64,000 nucleotides of DNA from Selaginella moellendorffii (lineage: Eukaryota; Streptophyta; Lycopodiopsida; Selaginellales; Selaginellaceae): assembly GCF_000143415.4 (NCBI RefSeq), contig NW_003314298.1:3561-67560 (forward strand). Reading direction: 5' to 3'. How positions within the stretch are numbered: position 1 is the stretch's first letter; the number at the start of each line of letters is the position of its first letter. The position numbers were made by a program, and so were the translations under genes. This document shows, one piece after another, positions 54,408 to 64,000 of this stretch. The notes beneath the pieces were generated by a model that ran no database searches, was not told where the DNA came from, and saw nothing but the letters and a program-made list of their open reading frames with translations.

Positions 54408-55182
54408 GGCTCTTCTCGGCTTGCAGCCATGGTGGCCTCATCAAAGACAGTGTCCAACTCTTCATGTCACTCCTCCACGACTATCCGACGATCTCCCACA
54501 CTACTACTGCATGGTGGACCTCATAGCCAAGCTCAATGCTGCCGAGAAGTTTATAGCCACGGCACCTCTCAAGCCTGACCAGGTGATCCACTCCACAATG
54601 CTGGGAGCCTCCAAAGTTCACAAGGACGTGGAGCGAGCTAGAAAGTCTGCTGAGCACTTGATGGAGCTCATGCTGGAATGCTCTGTGGCATACATGGTGC
54701 TGTCGAATCTCTACAACAAAGTCAGGAAGAAGGATCAGGGGGGCAAGATTGGGAGGCTCATGTATGAGAAGAACATCAGGAAGGAGCCAGCTTTCAGCTC
54801 CATCGCAGTGAAGTGAAGAGTCCACGAGTTCTTCACGGGGAACACGACAAATGCTCAAACTCCGGAGATCTTGGAGGAGCTGGAGACGGAGATGGCCAAG
54901 GCGGGATACACTCCAGACACCACTGTCATGCTTCACGACATGGGGGACGAGCAAAAGAAGCGCTTGCTCTCGTATCACAGCGAGAAGCTGGCAATTGCGT
55001 TTGGGTTGATCAGCACAGCCCCAGGAACTTTGCTGAGGATCATCAAGAACTTGCGCATGTGTGGGGACTGTCACACTGCCACCAAGTTTATCTCCAAGAT
55101 CACGGGAAGAGAGATTGTCGTGAGAGACAGCCATCGCTTCCATCACTTTGACAATGGGACGTGCTCTTGTGGAGACTATTGA
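54408..55182 (+). pseudogene. PPR-DYW protein, 3' fragment
   Basis: Begins in a PPR motif (LFSACSHGGLIKDSVQLF), shifts frame near 54510 and continues YCMVDLIAKLNAAEKF, the E/E+ region, and a DYW deaminase-like domain with [11 protein letters not shown] (HxE zinc/catalytic site) and [13 protein letters not shown] (CxxCH). Such proteins act in organelle C-to-U RNA editing. The C-terminus reads CSCGDY then TGA (55180-55182): the last W of DYW is a stop. Another TGA lies at 54814. 5' repeats are missing. Confidence 0.9.
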
Positions 55183-55641
55183 TAATTCAGGTAAGTTTTA
55201 ATCTAATTTATTTTTAAAATAAGGAACAAAGCAAAAAGGTGGTTAAAAAGGGAGCTTAGTTTTATATAAATCCCGACTTGGTCTAACAAGAGGAAGCATT
55301 CTCTCCCTGTTCTTCGAAGAACCTAACTCGGTCGACCAAGAGGACGTGTTCTCCACACAAGAGGGTCCCCTTGTATCCTCCAGCCTTGTTCTCTCTCATG
55401 GATCTGGAAGGATCCGAGATGGATCAAGCAAGTTTCTTTGAACTTAGAGAACCCAGAGAGGTGGACAACGAACTCGTGATGAAGCAAGAACCACTTGAAG
55501 AGTTAAGATTGGATCAAGTTTCTTGCTCCGAGATCGACTGGGCAGAACTTCTCAAAGACCTCTAGTTTGATGAAAATTGGTCACTTTAGCAAGAGATGTT
55601 TTGTACAAATAAACATTTTGAATGATTTAATTTGAGCCAAG
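55183..55641. other. No gene recognised; small acidic open frame
   Basis: 55371-55565 is an open frame of 64 codons, acidic (DLEGSEMDQ, EIDWAELLKDL), with no known domain. Short duplicated motifs (AACTCGGTCGACCAAGAGGA-like) at about 55272 and 55325. Confidence 0.35.
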
Positions 55642-56857
55642 TTGACATCCCTGGGTCAGTTGAAAGTAACTGTTGTCCGGCACTGCTGCTGCTGCTTTCG
55701 ATCAATTTCTTCTCGATCTACAGCACCATCGAAAGCACTCGAAACAACCCAAGCATCCACCAACACGAGCCGGGATTTCCAAGAACTCTGGAAAGCCTAT
55801 CAAATTTTCCTGAACCGGCTCTCGAGATCACTCGCAAAAGATGACAACAATGGACTTCCCTGGTGGTATAACATCAACCCGCACTTTCCATGGCCCTCCT
55901 TTCCATTTCTGCGGCCTCCAATGCTACCACCACCGCCACTACCACCTTTGTGCCCGCCACCACCACCGCCAGTAAACTTCACCTCCAGCGATGTCGATTG
56001 AATCAACCTTGCTCTCAACGTTCACTATCTCCAAGCCGAGTTCTTCCTCCATGCAGTGTTTGGACATGGGCTTGACAAAGTTAATGCAAAGCTTGCCAAG
56101 AAGGGGCCACCGCCTATTGGAGGCCGCAAAGCTCAACTCTCTACACGAATGGAGCATGTTGCCAAAGAACTTAGGCTCCAATCTACAGGTCATATCAGGT
56201 AGTTAACATTCTTTCTCTCAAGTCTTTTTTTCTAAAGTTGTTTTCACACGGCCGACAAATCGATTGTTTGTCCAGCTTATCATGGATTGCCCCCTGCTAA
56301 ACATCAATGCTGGAGTGTGGAATTCACTCATCAGCAAGGCTCTCATTCACAATCACGCCGAAGTTGATGGTGGTTCTTTGCAGTTTGATCCGTACGAAAA
56401 CGACGCAAACTTTCTCAATGCTGCATATGTGATACCGTACATTGGCCTCAACACGCTCGTAGATTCAAGCAATCGAGTCACTGGCATTCAAGCACGAAAG
56501 GTAACAAAGAATTACAAGTTTTTATGAAGATTTTCAAGAGATTCTTTGTTTCCTCAAAACAGTGGTTATGGGAGTCCAAGCAGTGATCCGGACACTGCTC
56601 TTCGAGATCATGGAAAACAAGTTGCCTCCGCACAACGTCACAGTCGCCGTCTCGGATCTCTGTCGCAAGCTTGATCACACAAGAAAGGCTGACGAGGGCT
56701 TGAGTGTGCATCAAAACCGTGGAGCCGAGAAGCAAGTAAACGGGAATCTGATCTCCGCGAATGACTATGCCATGGCCATCTCGAGATCGCCCCAGCAAGT
56801 TCTCCAAGTTTTGTACGGACACAGGAGACACTTCTGTACCGGGATTGTTCTTGGCTG
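55642..56857 (+). pseudogene. Desiccation-related protein PCC13-62-like (ferritin-like), decayed
   Basis: Three exon-like blocks: 55642-56198 (a Pro-rich lead, then INLALNVHYLQAEFFLHAVF, KKGPPPIGGRKAQL), 56276-56500 (INAGVWNSLISKAL, FDPYENDANFLNAAYVIPYI) and 56563-56857 (VIRTLLFEIMEN, KADEGLSVHQNRGAE, NDYAMAISRSPQQVLQVLYG). These match the ferritin-like domain of PCC13-62, a family induced by drying in resurrection plants. GT-AG signals exist (56199-56275, 56501-56562), but phases do not join cleanly. An in-frame TGA (55999-56001) precedes the key helix where a CGA would fit. No signal peptide seen. Confidence 0.8.
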
Positions 56858-56888
56858 ACATCTTTCTCAAACGCAGGCAGCCCAAACT

Positions 56889-57524
56889 TTAGTGTGAATG
56901 ACCTTTTGCCTTTCCAGAAGTTCTAGCAAATGAAATTCCAAACTTAGGATCAGCCGAGGAAACCTTCTTGTAAAAAAAAACGGTGTCTCCTTCCTTGAGC
57001 GAGTGCTCCCTCACGTAATGAATCCAGTGTGTTGTGATCAGGCTCCCAGTTTTCCCTTTCTTGCACCGGAGCTCCCAAACTCCGCCCTCTTCGTCCACAA
57101 ATTCCACGAGAACCTTTTGATCATTCGGGAGAATCGACTCGTACTTGACCGGGATGAGCAATCTGTGCAGGCTATTCACGTCGCTGGCGGTCAGCTTCTT
57201 GCCAAATAGTAGAGCCCAACGAGATGGATCGCAGGTGACGAGGGGATCCTCGTGTTTCCGGGGTCTCCACTTGTGACACTTCGTTTTCTTGGTGTCTCCC
57301 GCCGGCTGAATCGCGCCATCTTCACCTGAGGACGAGGAATCTTTCACCTCATCAGTCCTTGAACCGTAATCTCGATCGCCCATCTTAAGTTTCTTTACCT
57401 TTTGTCCCAGTTGTTGACATTCGTCCATGACCACCACCTTTCTTCGTTTCTTCTCGTGTAGCTGCCCAGCTTCCTGGTTAATCACTTGTCTTTTGCCGTT
57501 GGAATCGGGCTCGCTGGTGCTCAT
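56889..57524 (-). CDS. B3-domain DNA-binding protein
   Basis: A minus frame of 211 codons from the ATG at 57524 (MSTSEPDSNGKRQV). The same frame extends upstream to 57719, but that part looks non-coding, so the inner start is preferred. N-terminal half: basic stretches that could be nuclear signals (KKRRKVVV, KKVKKLK). Residues ~95-195: a B3 domain (WALLFGKKLTASDVNSLHRL, IPVKYES, GVWELRCKK, WIHYVREHSLKEGDTVFFYK), the plant-specific DNA-binding fold of ARF/LAV/REM factors. No stop or frameshift. Its 3' end is 31 bp from the decayed PCC13-62-like gene on the other strand. Confidence 0.88.
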   Translation of the reverse strand: MSTSEPDSNGKRQVINQEAGQLHEKKRRKVVVMDECQQLGQKVKKLKMGDRDYGSRTDEVKDSSSSGEDGAIQPAGDTKKTKCHKWRPRKHEDPLVTCDPSRWALLFGKKLTASDVNSLHRLLIPVKYESILPNDQKVLVEFVDEEGGVWELRCKKGKTGSLITTHWIHYVREHSLKEGDTVFFYKKVSSADPKFGISFARTSGKAKGHSH

Positions 57525-58159
57525 ATCCGCCGTGAACCAAAGTAGAGCCCTCCAGAGCATGGATTTCCGTGGAGACCGCTTCCTTCTCAGGACAAATGTC
57601 TTCAAAAAACTTGGCTGCAAGGCTGCAGCGTCTGCAAGAACCAACAGTCCAGAAAAATCTTTGCTTGTCATCTCACCACTAGTGGAAAAAACCCTTCGCT
57701 TTAATCCAAACGTATACACTATTCACTGCCTTTTAAATAAAAGTTAAGCAAAAGGGGGTTAAAAATCTTGGCGACACCTACGTGGCAAAAGGCTTTGATT
57801 TGAAATCCCTAACAATCTCCCGGGCTCTTCAAATTTGGTTCCCGGTTCATCGATCGATCGATCGATCGGAGGAAGGATTGTTTGCCAGTTACTATATATC
57901 GTGATGAGGAGTGCATTGGGTCTTTCGGGCCAATTGATGAGATGTCAGTCCTCCCTGGCGACCAGCGCAAATGCTGTGATGATCTTGGCATCATCGGCGC
58001 CACCGCCGTTCGAATTGAGCAGCTTCAATCCTCTCAGCACTACTGCCGCTGCCGCCACCGCCGCCTCCAGCCCAGGAGTGGCATCGACTTGTAGAGATTT
58101 CAGGAAGCTCTTGCTCAGCCACCCATATGTAAACATGAGTCTCTTGCTGAAAGAAAGAA
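57525..58159. other. Intergenic; CGAT microsatellite
   Basis: ATCG repeated five times at 57849-57868. Small open frames on both strands (57882-58094 plus, 57945-58136 minus) lack known domains. Probably the B3 promoter region. Confidence 0.45.
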
Positions 58160-59357
58160 AAAATGTCCCTCTATAAAGCTACGCTCTCCGACCTCATTAG
58201 ATCTCTTGAGCAATCATCAAAAGCTTTGGCTGCACAGGAAGCAAAGTTTGCTAGTACAGATCCAAACTTAAATAGGCTTCGAGAGTAGGTTAATAGAAGG
58301 ACAACACTAGCAGTAGGGTCAATATCTAAGATGGTGGAGGAAGTTATTGCTGAAACTCTTATGAAATCAAGTTATGAACCACTTAGGGACATGAGAATAG
58401 CTCATATAAAGCGTCAACAGACATTTGATGGGCCAAACATCACTCCTTCTAACTCTCATTGTCTAGAGTTTGACTACCATTCTGTTCCACGACACCGGAA
58501 AAGAACTAAGGAACATGGAGTGGAAGAGGTGTCAGTTATTACACAAGTCTAGTGCTAGAGGTTGAAAAGGTTATTTCTCGTGAGCCAATTTCTTGTATCA
58601 ACTGGGCAATTCAAAAAGTCAGTGCCAAGAGCAATGCACATTGCTCCGGAATGATTGGGAGTCAAGGTTAGTGTCTCGCATTTGTGCCCTCAGATTCAAG
58701 TTCTTTAGCAGTGCCATGTTTCTGGGGCTGTCGAGATCTAGGGGTGAAGGGCTGCTGAAGTCAAGCTAGATTTATTGTTGTGGGACTGATGTTACTCATA
58801 CAAGCCGGATCCATAGCTCAATTATTTTGAAGCCAGATTCTGTGCCAAAGGAGTGGCTAGTTGAGCGAAGCTGCAATCTTTTGAAAGAAGAGATTGAAAG
58901 TCTGGAGAGAGTAGGTTTCAAGCTAAAGACTTCTTCAAATGTTGTTGTTAATATTACTATGCCACCAATATCAACACTAGACCGGCATACACGACCAGCT
59001 AGGAATGGAAAGGCTATACTATACAGGTCTTCCATTTCAAAAGGTGCACAAGAGAAGATCAAGCTAGAAAAAGAGTTGAAGTGCACAATCATAAAGACAA
59101 ACTACATCAGTGCTGTGGCTAAGGAGTTTGTTGTTATGATTGAGTCGTCAAAGGGTACAAGCTACACTGTCAAAATCTGTAAAAATCCATCCTGTACTTA
59201 TCCAGATTTTATACAAAGGGAAAATAGGGGAAAGGTATATTTAGCCTGCAAGCACATCTCTTACATTTTGATGCAAGAACTAAACCAAGATCCTAAGATC
59301 AACCATCACATCCACCAGGCTAGCCTTACAATTGTAAAGCTTAAGAAGTTTTTTTAG
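58160..59357 (+). pseudogene. SWIM-type zinc-finger protein remnant
   Basis: First block about 58168-58552 (SDLIRSLEQSSKALAAQEAK; a TAG at 58288), then a broken stretch, then an intact frame 58827-59357. Its end has YTVKICKNPSCTYPDF followed by LACKHISYIL, matching the CxC-like...CxH spacing of SWIM fingers seen in MULE transposases and plant regulators. No transposase core is visible, so the parent gene cannot be told. Confidence 0.5.
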
Positions 59358-59875
59358 ATTGCTTTTAGTGTTCGGATTTATATTTGTATTTTATTGGTCA
59401 AATTTACTTGGAAATATAGATTAAATAAAAATTTGAAAAATGAAAAGATGTTAGTTCGGGACGAACCAATGTTTTCCTTGTGTTTGAGAAGCGGTGAGCT
59501 CATGAGCTCAAAACCTACCTAGGCTCCTGCCTAAGAACTCGAATCCTCCCACGTACCTCATCATTAGTGACGTCCAACATCACTTGCATCTCACATATTG
59601 GGAGCAGTGTATCTCCTCTGGTGGTGTGAAAGGGTTGTCTTGTGTTGTGCTCTGGTGAAGCAATGAACCACACCTCAACCTCCCAAGCTGATGTAGGTGC
59701 TGTGACCCCTCGGGTCTATATCCCCTGCTCTTCCCACTCTATTTGCCATTGGATTTCCACAAAGTCTCCTACTTTGAGGCATCTCCTCGACCATGTCGTC
59801 TCTCCTTAGCACTATTCATGACTCAAAGGAGTTGTAGAATGTCCAATAGGATGTTATGCCACTTCTACAGTCTGA
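59358..59875. other. No gene recognised
   Basis: AT-rich to about 59450, then mixed sequence leading into the 3' end of LINE 3. Nothing supported. Confidence 0.4.
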
Positions 59876-62530
59876 ACACTTATGTCCTCTTCTTTATTTG
59901 CCACCAATCCCTGTCGATCAATCCAGTTAGTTGCTTCATGGTCCAAAAACCATTCAAATGCATTTTTCTCCAGATTGTGTGATGTGCCTCCTGCCCTAGG
60001 GTAACATCTCCCATTTGGAACAATGTGTTGAAGAATAGGGGCTGGTTAAGCCACTCCTTGACTCTACTTGGCAGCATGTGCTCCAATGGAAAAGCTCTCC
60101 ACAATCTGTGTATACTCTAGATGATGTTGTCCCCTTTCACTACCTATGTCAGCCCATTTGCAAAGAGCTACTGAGGGTCTTCCTTCCAAGTTTTGGCTGT
60201 GTTGTCCTTAGGGCATATCACTAGGAGACTTTGTCAAAACATTAGTCACCATGGCTGCCTCCCCGGTTGCAGGCCCATGAGAATGATCTTATATCTCAGC
60301 GTCTTTGCCATGTCACTGGGGTCAATGATCCCGAGCCCCCTAGGATCCATGGCCGTGCTATGGATTGCCATGCCACCTTGGCCATGGTCCACTCTAAGGC
60401 CAAGGTTCCCCATCATACGTAGATTCTCACCATCTATCTCACCTTCTATAGTGTGGTCTCTCGCACCAGCCAAATCGAGAGGTGATACCAGATGCTGGGG
60501 AGGATCACACTCTTGACTACTATGATTCTCGCTAGGAGAGCCCAAGTTTCCTTGGGGCCCATTTCTGAACTGCAGTCCTAATCCTCCTAAGTAGCATATA
60601 GTCCTATGCAGCTACATTGTACTGGATCCTTACCTGGATGCCCAGGTAGCAGGTGTCTTCACCCTACCGAAGCCACTAGAAACTGAACTCCTGTCCCCAA
60701 GCTTCGATGCCTGGCTTTCCCCAATTCACCCCAACTAACTTATTCTAGTTGATAGCAGCTCCTGCCGCCATGTTGAAAATCTCCAGTTTGGACTTCGCTG
60801 CATTGAGATTCCCCATGTGGCAAGCAGGAATAACACAGTGTCGTCTGCAAATGCCCCATCCTGCAGCTCCCATGTCATGTCTTATGTTCCCAAAAGCTAT
60901 AGCTGTTCAGTGGGTAAAACCAGTCCCTTGATATCTCCTCCATATGCCAGGAAAGAGCCCAGCGTCTCTGCAAGAATCAGAAACAAGTAGGGGGTGTCCC
61001 TATCTCACTAAGTGTCCCAAATGGAAGGTTGAACTAGACTCTCCATTTAATATGACCTAACTTGATGCTCCCATGTACAGTAGTGAGATGCTCAATACAG
61101 TCATTGCCAGGATCCCTATCCTCCATATGCAGTCCTCCAGGAAGTCCCAGTCTACTCAATCATATGCTTTCTCGAAGTCTAGCAGCCATGCCACAATTTG
61201 CTAGTTTGAAACATTTGCCCACCATTGTGCAAGAAGGTACATCCAGATGTTTTCCACAATCTGTCTTCCCAGCACAAATCTTGTCTGCTGTTCTCTGATC
61301 ATGAGAGGCATGACTGGCTGCAGCTTGAGCGCCATTGGTTTTGCATATATCTTGTACAATGTGTTAAGCATGGTTATGGGGTGCCAATTCCTGAGTTCCT
61401 GGAAGTCTCCATGTTTCGGGATCAGTGCAATTTATCCCTCTAGTACCTCTCTAGGCAACACCCCCATTCACTGTGTGCCCCACCATGTCTCTATGAGCAT
61501 TGGGCCTATCTCGTCCCAATACTCCTCATAAAACACCGGGAGGAGGCTGGCATCTTATCGTCATTCAGCTATTCTAGGGCCTGGTGGAGGTCTTCCAATG
61601 AAAAATCTGCCACCAGCATCTCCAGGTACTTGTTGGGAACTCTGCATGGGAGAGAGGACAGCACCCTACTTGCCGCATCTCTCCTGTCCTGGGCCACATA
61701 CAGCCTTTGGTAGAACTCTTGTGCCAACCATTGCATCCCTTGTTGGTCCTCTATTACTTTTCCATCATCCTTCCTCAATCCCAAGATTGGGGGAGAGTCA
61801 ATGATTGGACAGATCCCCTTGTAGAAGGCTTTATTAAGGAGCCTCTCATTCATCACCCAACTGTCCTCCATGGTGCATAGTCTAGAACTCCATGCTGCAT
61901 ATTCTTTGTCCTGCAGCTCACGTTCCCTCTCATCTAGTGTTGTTGTCCATCTATCCACATCATTTGCACTCAATACCATTCTTTGGGCTGTTGCCACCTT
62001 TTATCTCACTAGCCTCACCTCCTTCAGGACTTCCCCTTTGAGTGCTACCTACCTTTCCCAAAGTTTAGTGGAGCAAATACTCAATGCCAAAATAAGTTCC
62101 CCTTTACATTTGTCCAGTGATTCCTAGACAAGCTTTAACACTACCTAGTTAGCCAATCTAGCTTTGGTAATCCTCCATTGCACCACCATTCCCTTCTCGG
62201 CTTATAGTTTAAGGACGTCTCAGAGTGGGTCGTGGTCCGAAAAGGTGGCAAATGCAGGTTATGTTTTGGGCCCCCCACCATCTTGTCAGCCTAGTGGAGG
62301 CGTAAATCCTGTCCAAGTGTGCTTAGCACCTCGTTAATTGCCATCTTGTGAATGGATGGGAATGAGCAGCATGCTGGAAGTTTAGGATTCCCAAAGCTTC
62401 CACTAGCACTGTCCAACTCTTCCACTCTCACCCCTGAATGGTTTTCAGTGAACCTCAATGGTCACTCAAATCCTCAACCATGTTGAAATCTCCTACCAAG
62501 TCTCCTACCATGAGCCACTCATCCACTCTT
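59876..62530 (-). mobile_element. LINE 3 (minus strand), decayed relative of LINEs 1 and 2
   Basis: Minus-strand pieces in order from 62530: GDFNMVED and LDRIYAS and FSDHDPL of the EEP endonuclease, a linker (DDVDRWTTTLDERERELQDK-like, LNKAFYKGICPIIDSPPILG), RT fragments, and GLGIIDPSDMAKTLRYKI near 60300. The order matches LINE 2 but with much lower identity, so it is an older or different subfamily. The 3' end is cut near 59876 and many frames are broken. Confidence 0.8.
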
Positions 62531-62878
62531 TGAGTGCTCTGCTGTTTTGGGCCCCTACCCCTAACTTTCCCCTCCCTCCCAGCCACTCTTGGCACCACCA
62601 AAAGATCTCAGGTGAGCTGCTTCCATCCAAGTCGCCCTTTCCCTCCTTGAGAAAGAAACATCTTTGCTGCATCTAGGAAAAAGCACACCAGCAGGATGGT
62701 GGTCATGGAAGTTAAAATCCTGGATGAAGTGCTTCTTGGAAGATTTTCTGGATGCCATTAAAAACTTTGCCTTTTGAGCATCGGTCTGGCCAGGAGAATC
62801 AAGCAAGCATCGCCTCCATCACCATTTTTTAGTCGACTGTAATTAGTTTTTCTTGCATAACCATCCTATGCTAGCCTG
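62531..62878. other. 3' flank of the EF-hand gene
   Basis: No gene recognised. An 81-codon minus open frame (62561-62806) has no known domain. Expected to hold the EF-hand gene's 3'-UTR and polyadenylation site. Confidence 0.4.
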
Positions 62879-64000
62879 TTAGCGGAACTCGTCATGGTCT
62901 TGATACTCTTCATGGGAATCCTGTGGCGTGAAGGCTGTGCTGTAGAAGACGTAAGGATGTTCTAGCATCTCATGCAAAGTCAGCACCCCGTCCTTGTTCT
63001 CGTCTGCCTGGACACAGCATGCAATAGCATTACGTTCTGCACCAATTCCCAGCACAACAAGCCCACACACCTGCTGTACCAAGTACTCAGCTTGCTGCCG
63101 GGCGTAAAAGCTTTCTCCTGGATGAAGCTTCCCCATTATTGGCTCCAGCTCGTCTTCCGTGAGGAACCTGCATCAGGGCGATCAAAAAACAAGATGATGT
63201 AGCTACAGTAGCTGCTTGTTACCCGTCCATGTTCCTGTCCAGCTCCTTAAACTTGTCGCGTCTGTCAGTAACATCGTGTCCCTGGTGTAGATGGCTGAGG
63301 TCCTCCCCGTAATACCTGAGGACGTCGTACACATGATCAAACTCATCCAGGCTCAGCTTCCCATCCTTGTCGTGGTCACTCTCCCTGACACCAGAAAGAC
63401 GCACGCAACAAAGTAAGAAGAAGCAGGCCCGCAGGGGAATGGAGGCGCACCCACCGTATCTGCTCGCGGCGCAACCAGTGGTGCAGCTTGGGATTACGGC
63501 TGTCTTCTGGGTGCAAGAAGCTGCCAAGATGGTTTTGTTATAACATGACACACAAAGAGGCTGTTAAAGATGCACGAGAAGCATACTCGTTAAACTCCGT
63601 GTGGTTGAGGAAGCCGTCGCCGTTGGCGTCAGCCATGTCGAAGTGTTCCTTCCACCAGCCTGGCTCGCCATGATCGGTGCTAGCGTTCACTGGAGCGGAC
63701 GGGAGGTTCCTTAGAGCTAGTAAAATTAGCACAGAGGGGCTTACCGAGGGCCTCGGCGGACAGGTGAGGGAGATAGTCGAGCAGAGATACGAGGCCGTCC
63801 TTGTTCCTGTCGCGCATCTCAAACTCCCTGTCGGTGCGCTGCTTGCTCAGCTTGCGAGCCTGCTGGACGTGCCAGTCCTGCAGCTCGCCCAGGCTCACCA
63901 CGTTGTCCCTGGGATCCGTGTCCAAGAGAGGGAAAAGGAGCTCCAGCCGGTGTGAGATGTTAAACTGGTGCTCGTCGTTGAGGTAGTCGTCTTCGTCACC
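62879..64000 (-). CDS. CREC-type EF-hand calcium-binding protein (3' part)
   Basis: Seven exons on minus: 64000-63745 (continues outside the window), 63689-63587, 63520-63455, 63384-63223, 63167-63071, 63007-62879, with GT-AG introns of 55-70 bp at 63690-63744, 63521-63586, 63385-63454, 63168-63222 and 63008-63070; this gives six exons in view. Six EF-hand-like loops: DTDPRDNVVSLGEL, DRNKDGLVSLLDY, DANGDGFLNHTEF, DHDKDGKLSLDEF, DRNMDGFLTEDEL, DENKDGVLTLHEM. The protein ends YQDHDEFR. Order and ending match plant reticulocalbin/calumenin-like proteins of the secretory pathway. No stop or frame break; the signal-peptide end lies beyond 64000. The first loop lacks some calcium ligands. Confidence 0.93.

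Noticed and set aside
57525-57719. N-terminal extension of the B3 protein to 57719
   Set aside because: The upstream part lacks recognisable sequence, and the inner ATG begins the charged, nuclear-type region; an upstream start cannot be excluded.

Overview
This is a plant chromosome end. The window opens with about 0.77 kb of Arabidopsis-type telomere repeat (CCCTAAA)n and then runs 63 kb through a subtelomere packed with transposons and broken genes. A CREC-type EF-hand gene, a B3-domain gene, a PPR-DYW fragment and a PCC13-62 desiccation-type gene mark a land plant. Every intron that could be placed is very short (38-77 bp, apart from one of 239 bp and one optional 114-nt intron), and the unusual gene families suggest a lycophyte such as Selaginella. 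The species call is an inference.

Layout. 1-1019: telomere, a trapped LTR/primer-site fragment and a small interstitial telomere block. 1.0-3.8 kb: the 3' part of a Ty3/gypsy chromovirus carrying two intron-like inserts, plus an LTR with a minisatellite. 3.8-5.9 kb: decayed Helitron Rep (minus). 6.6 kb: an orphan aspartyl-protease exon. 7620-14866: a complete, young, non-coding LTR retrotransposon (1139-bp LTRs, CTGGC target duplication, PBS, PPT). 15.0-21.8 kb: broken, partly palindromic copies of a gene with a P-loop NTPase and a nuclease-like end (Crinkler/RHS-like), cut by a solo LTR and a Helitron fragment.

21847-35070: the most interesting object, an apparently undescribed 13.2-kb DNA element with 24-bp perfect terminal inverted repeats flanked by GCAA. 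It holds two divergent genes. The minus gene is a transposase-like protein (DUF7869-like). The plus gene is a large multi-exon protein with a ParB-like segment and a degenerate NIF/FCP1 HAD domain. About 20 copies (plus partial ones) of a 22-bp palindrome were seen only inside the element. Several copies sit near the 3' ends of tiny introns, where half of the palindrome matches the plant branch-point consensus.

35-48.6 kb: low-information repeats, an LTR fragment, and two LINEs of one family. 48.6-53.0 kb: a copia fragment with an inverted tail and a second gypsy chromovirus. 54.4-59.4 kb: host gene remnants (PPR-DYW, PCC13-62-like, SWIM-type) and one intact B3 gene. 59.9-62.5 kb: a third LINE (minus). 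62.9-64.0 kb: the 3' part of an apparently intact EF-hand gene running off the window.

Most coding sequence here is decayed. Stops where a glutamine or arginine codon is expected are mostly TAG or TGA, as expected from CAG and CGA after cytosine deamination in methylated DNA. The genes least touched are B3 and the EF-hand gene.
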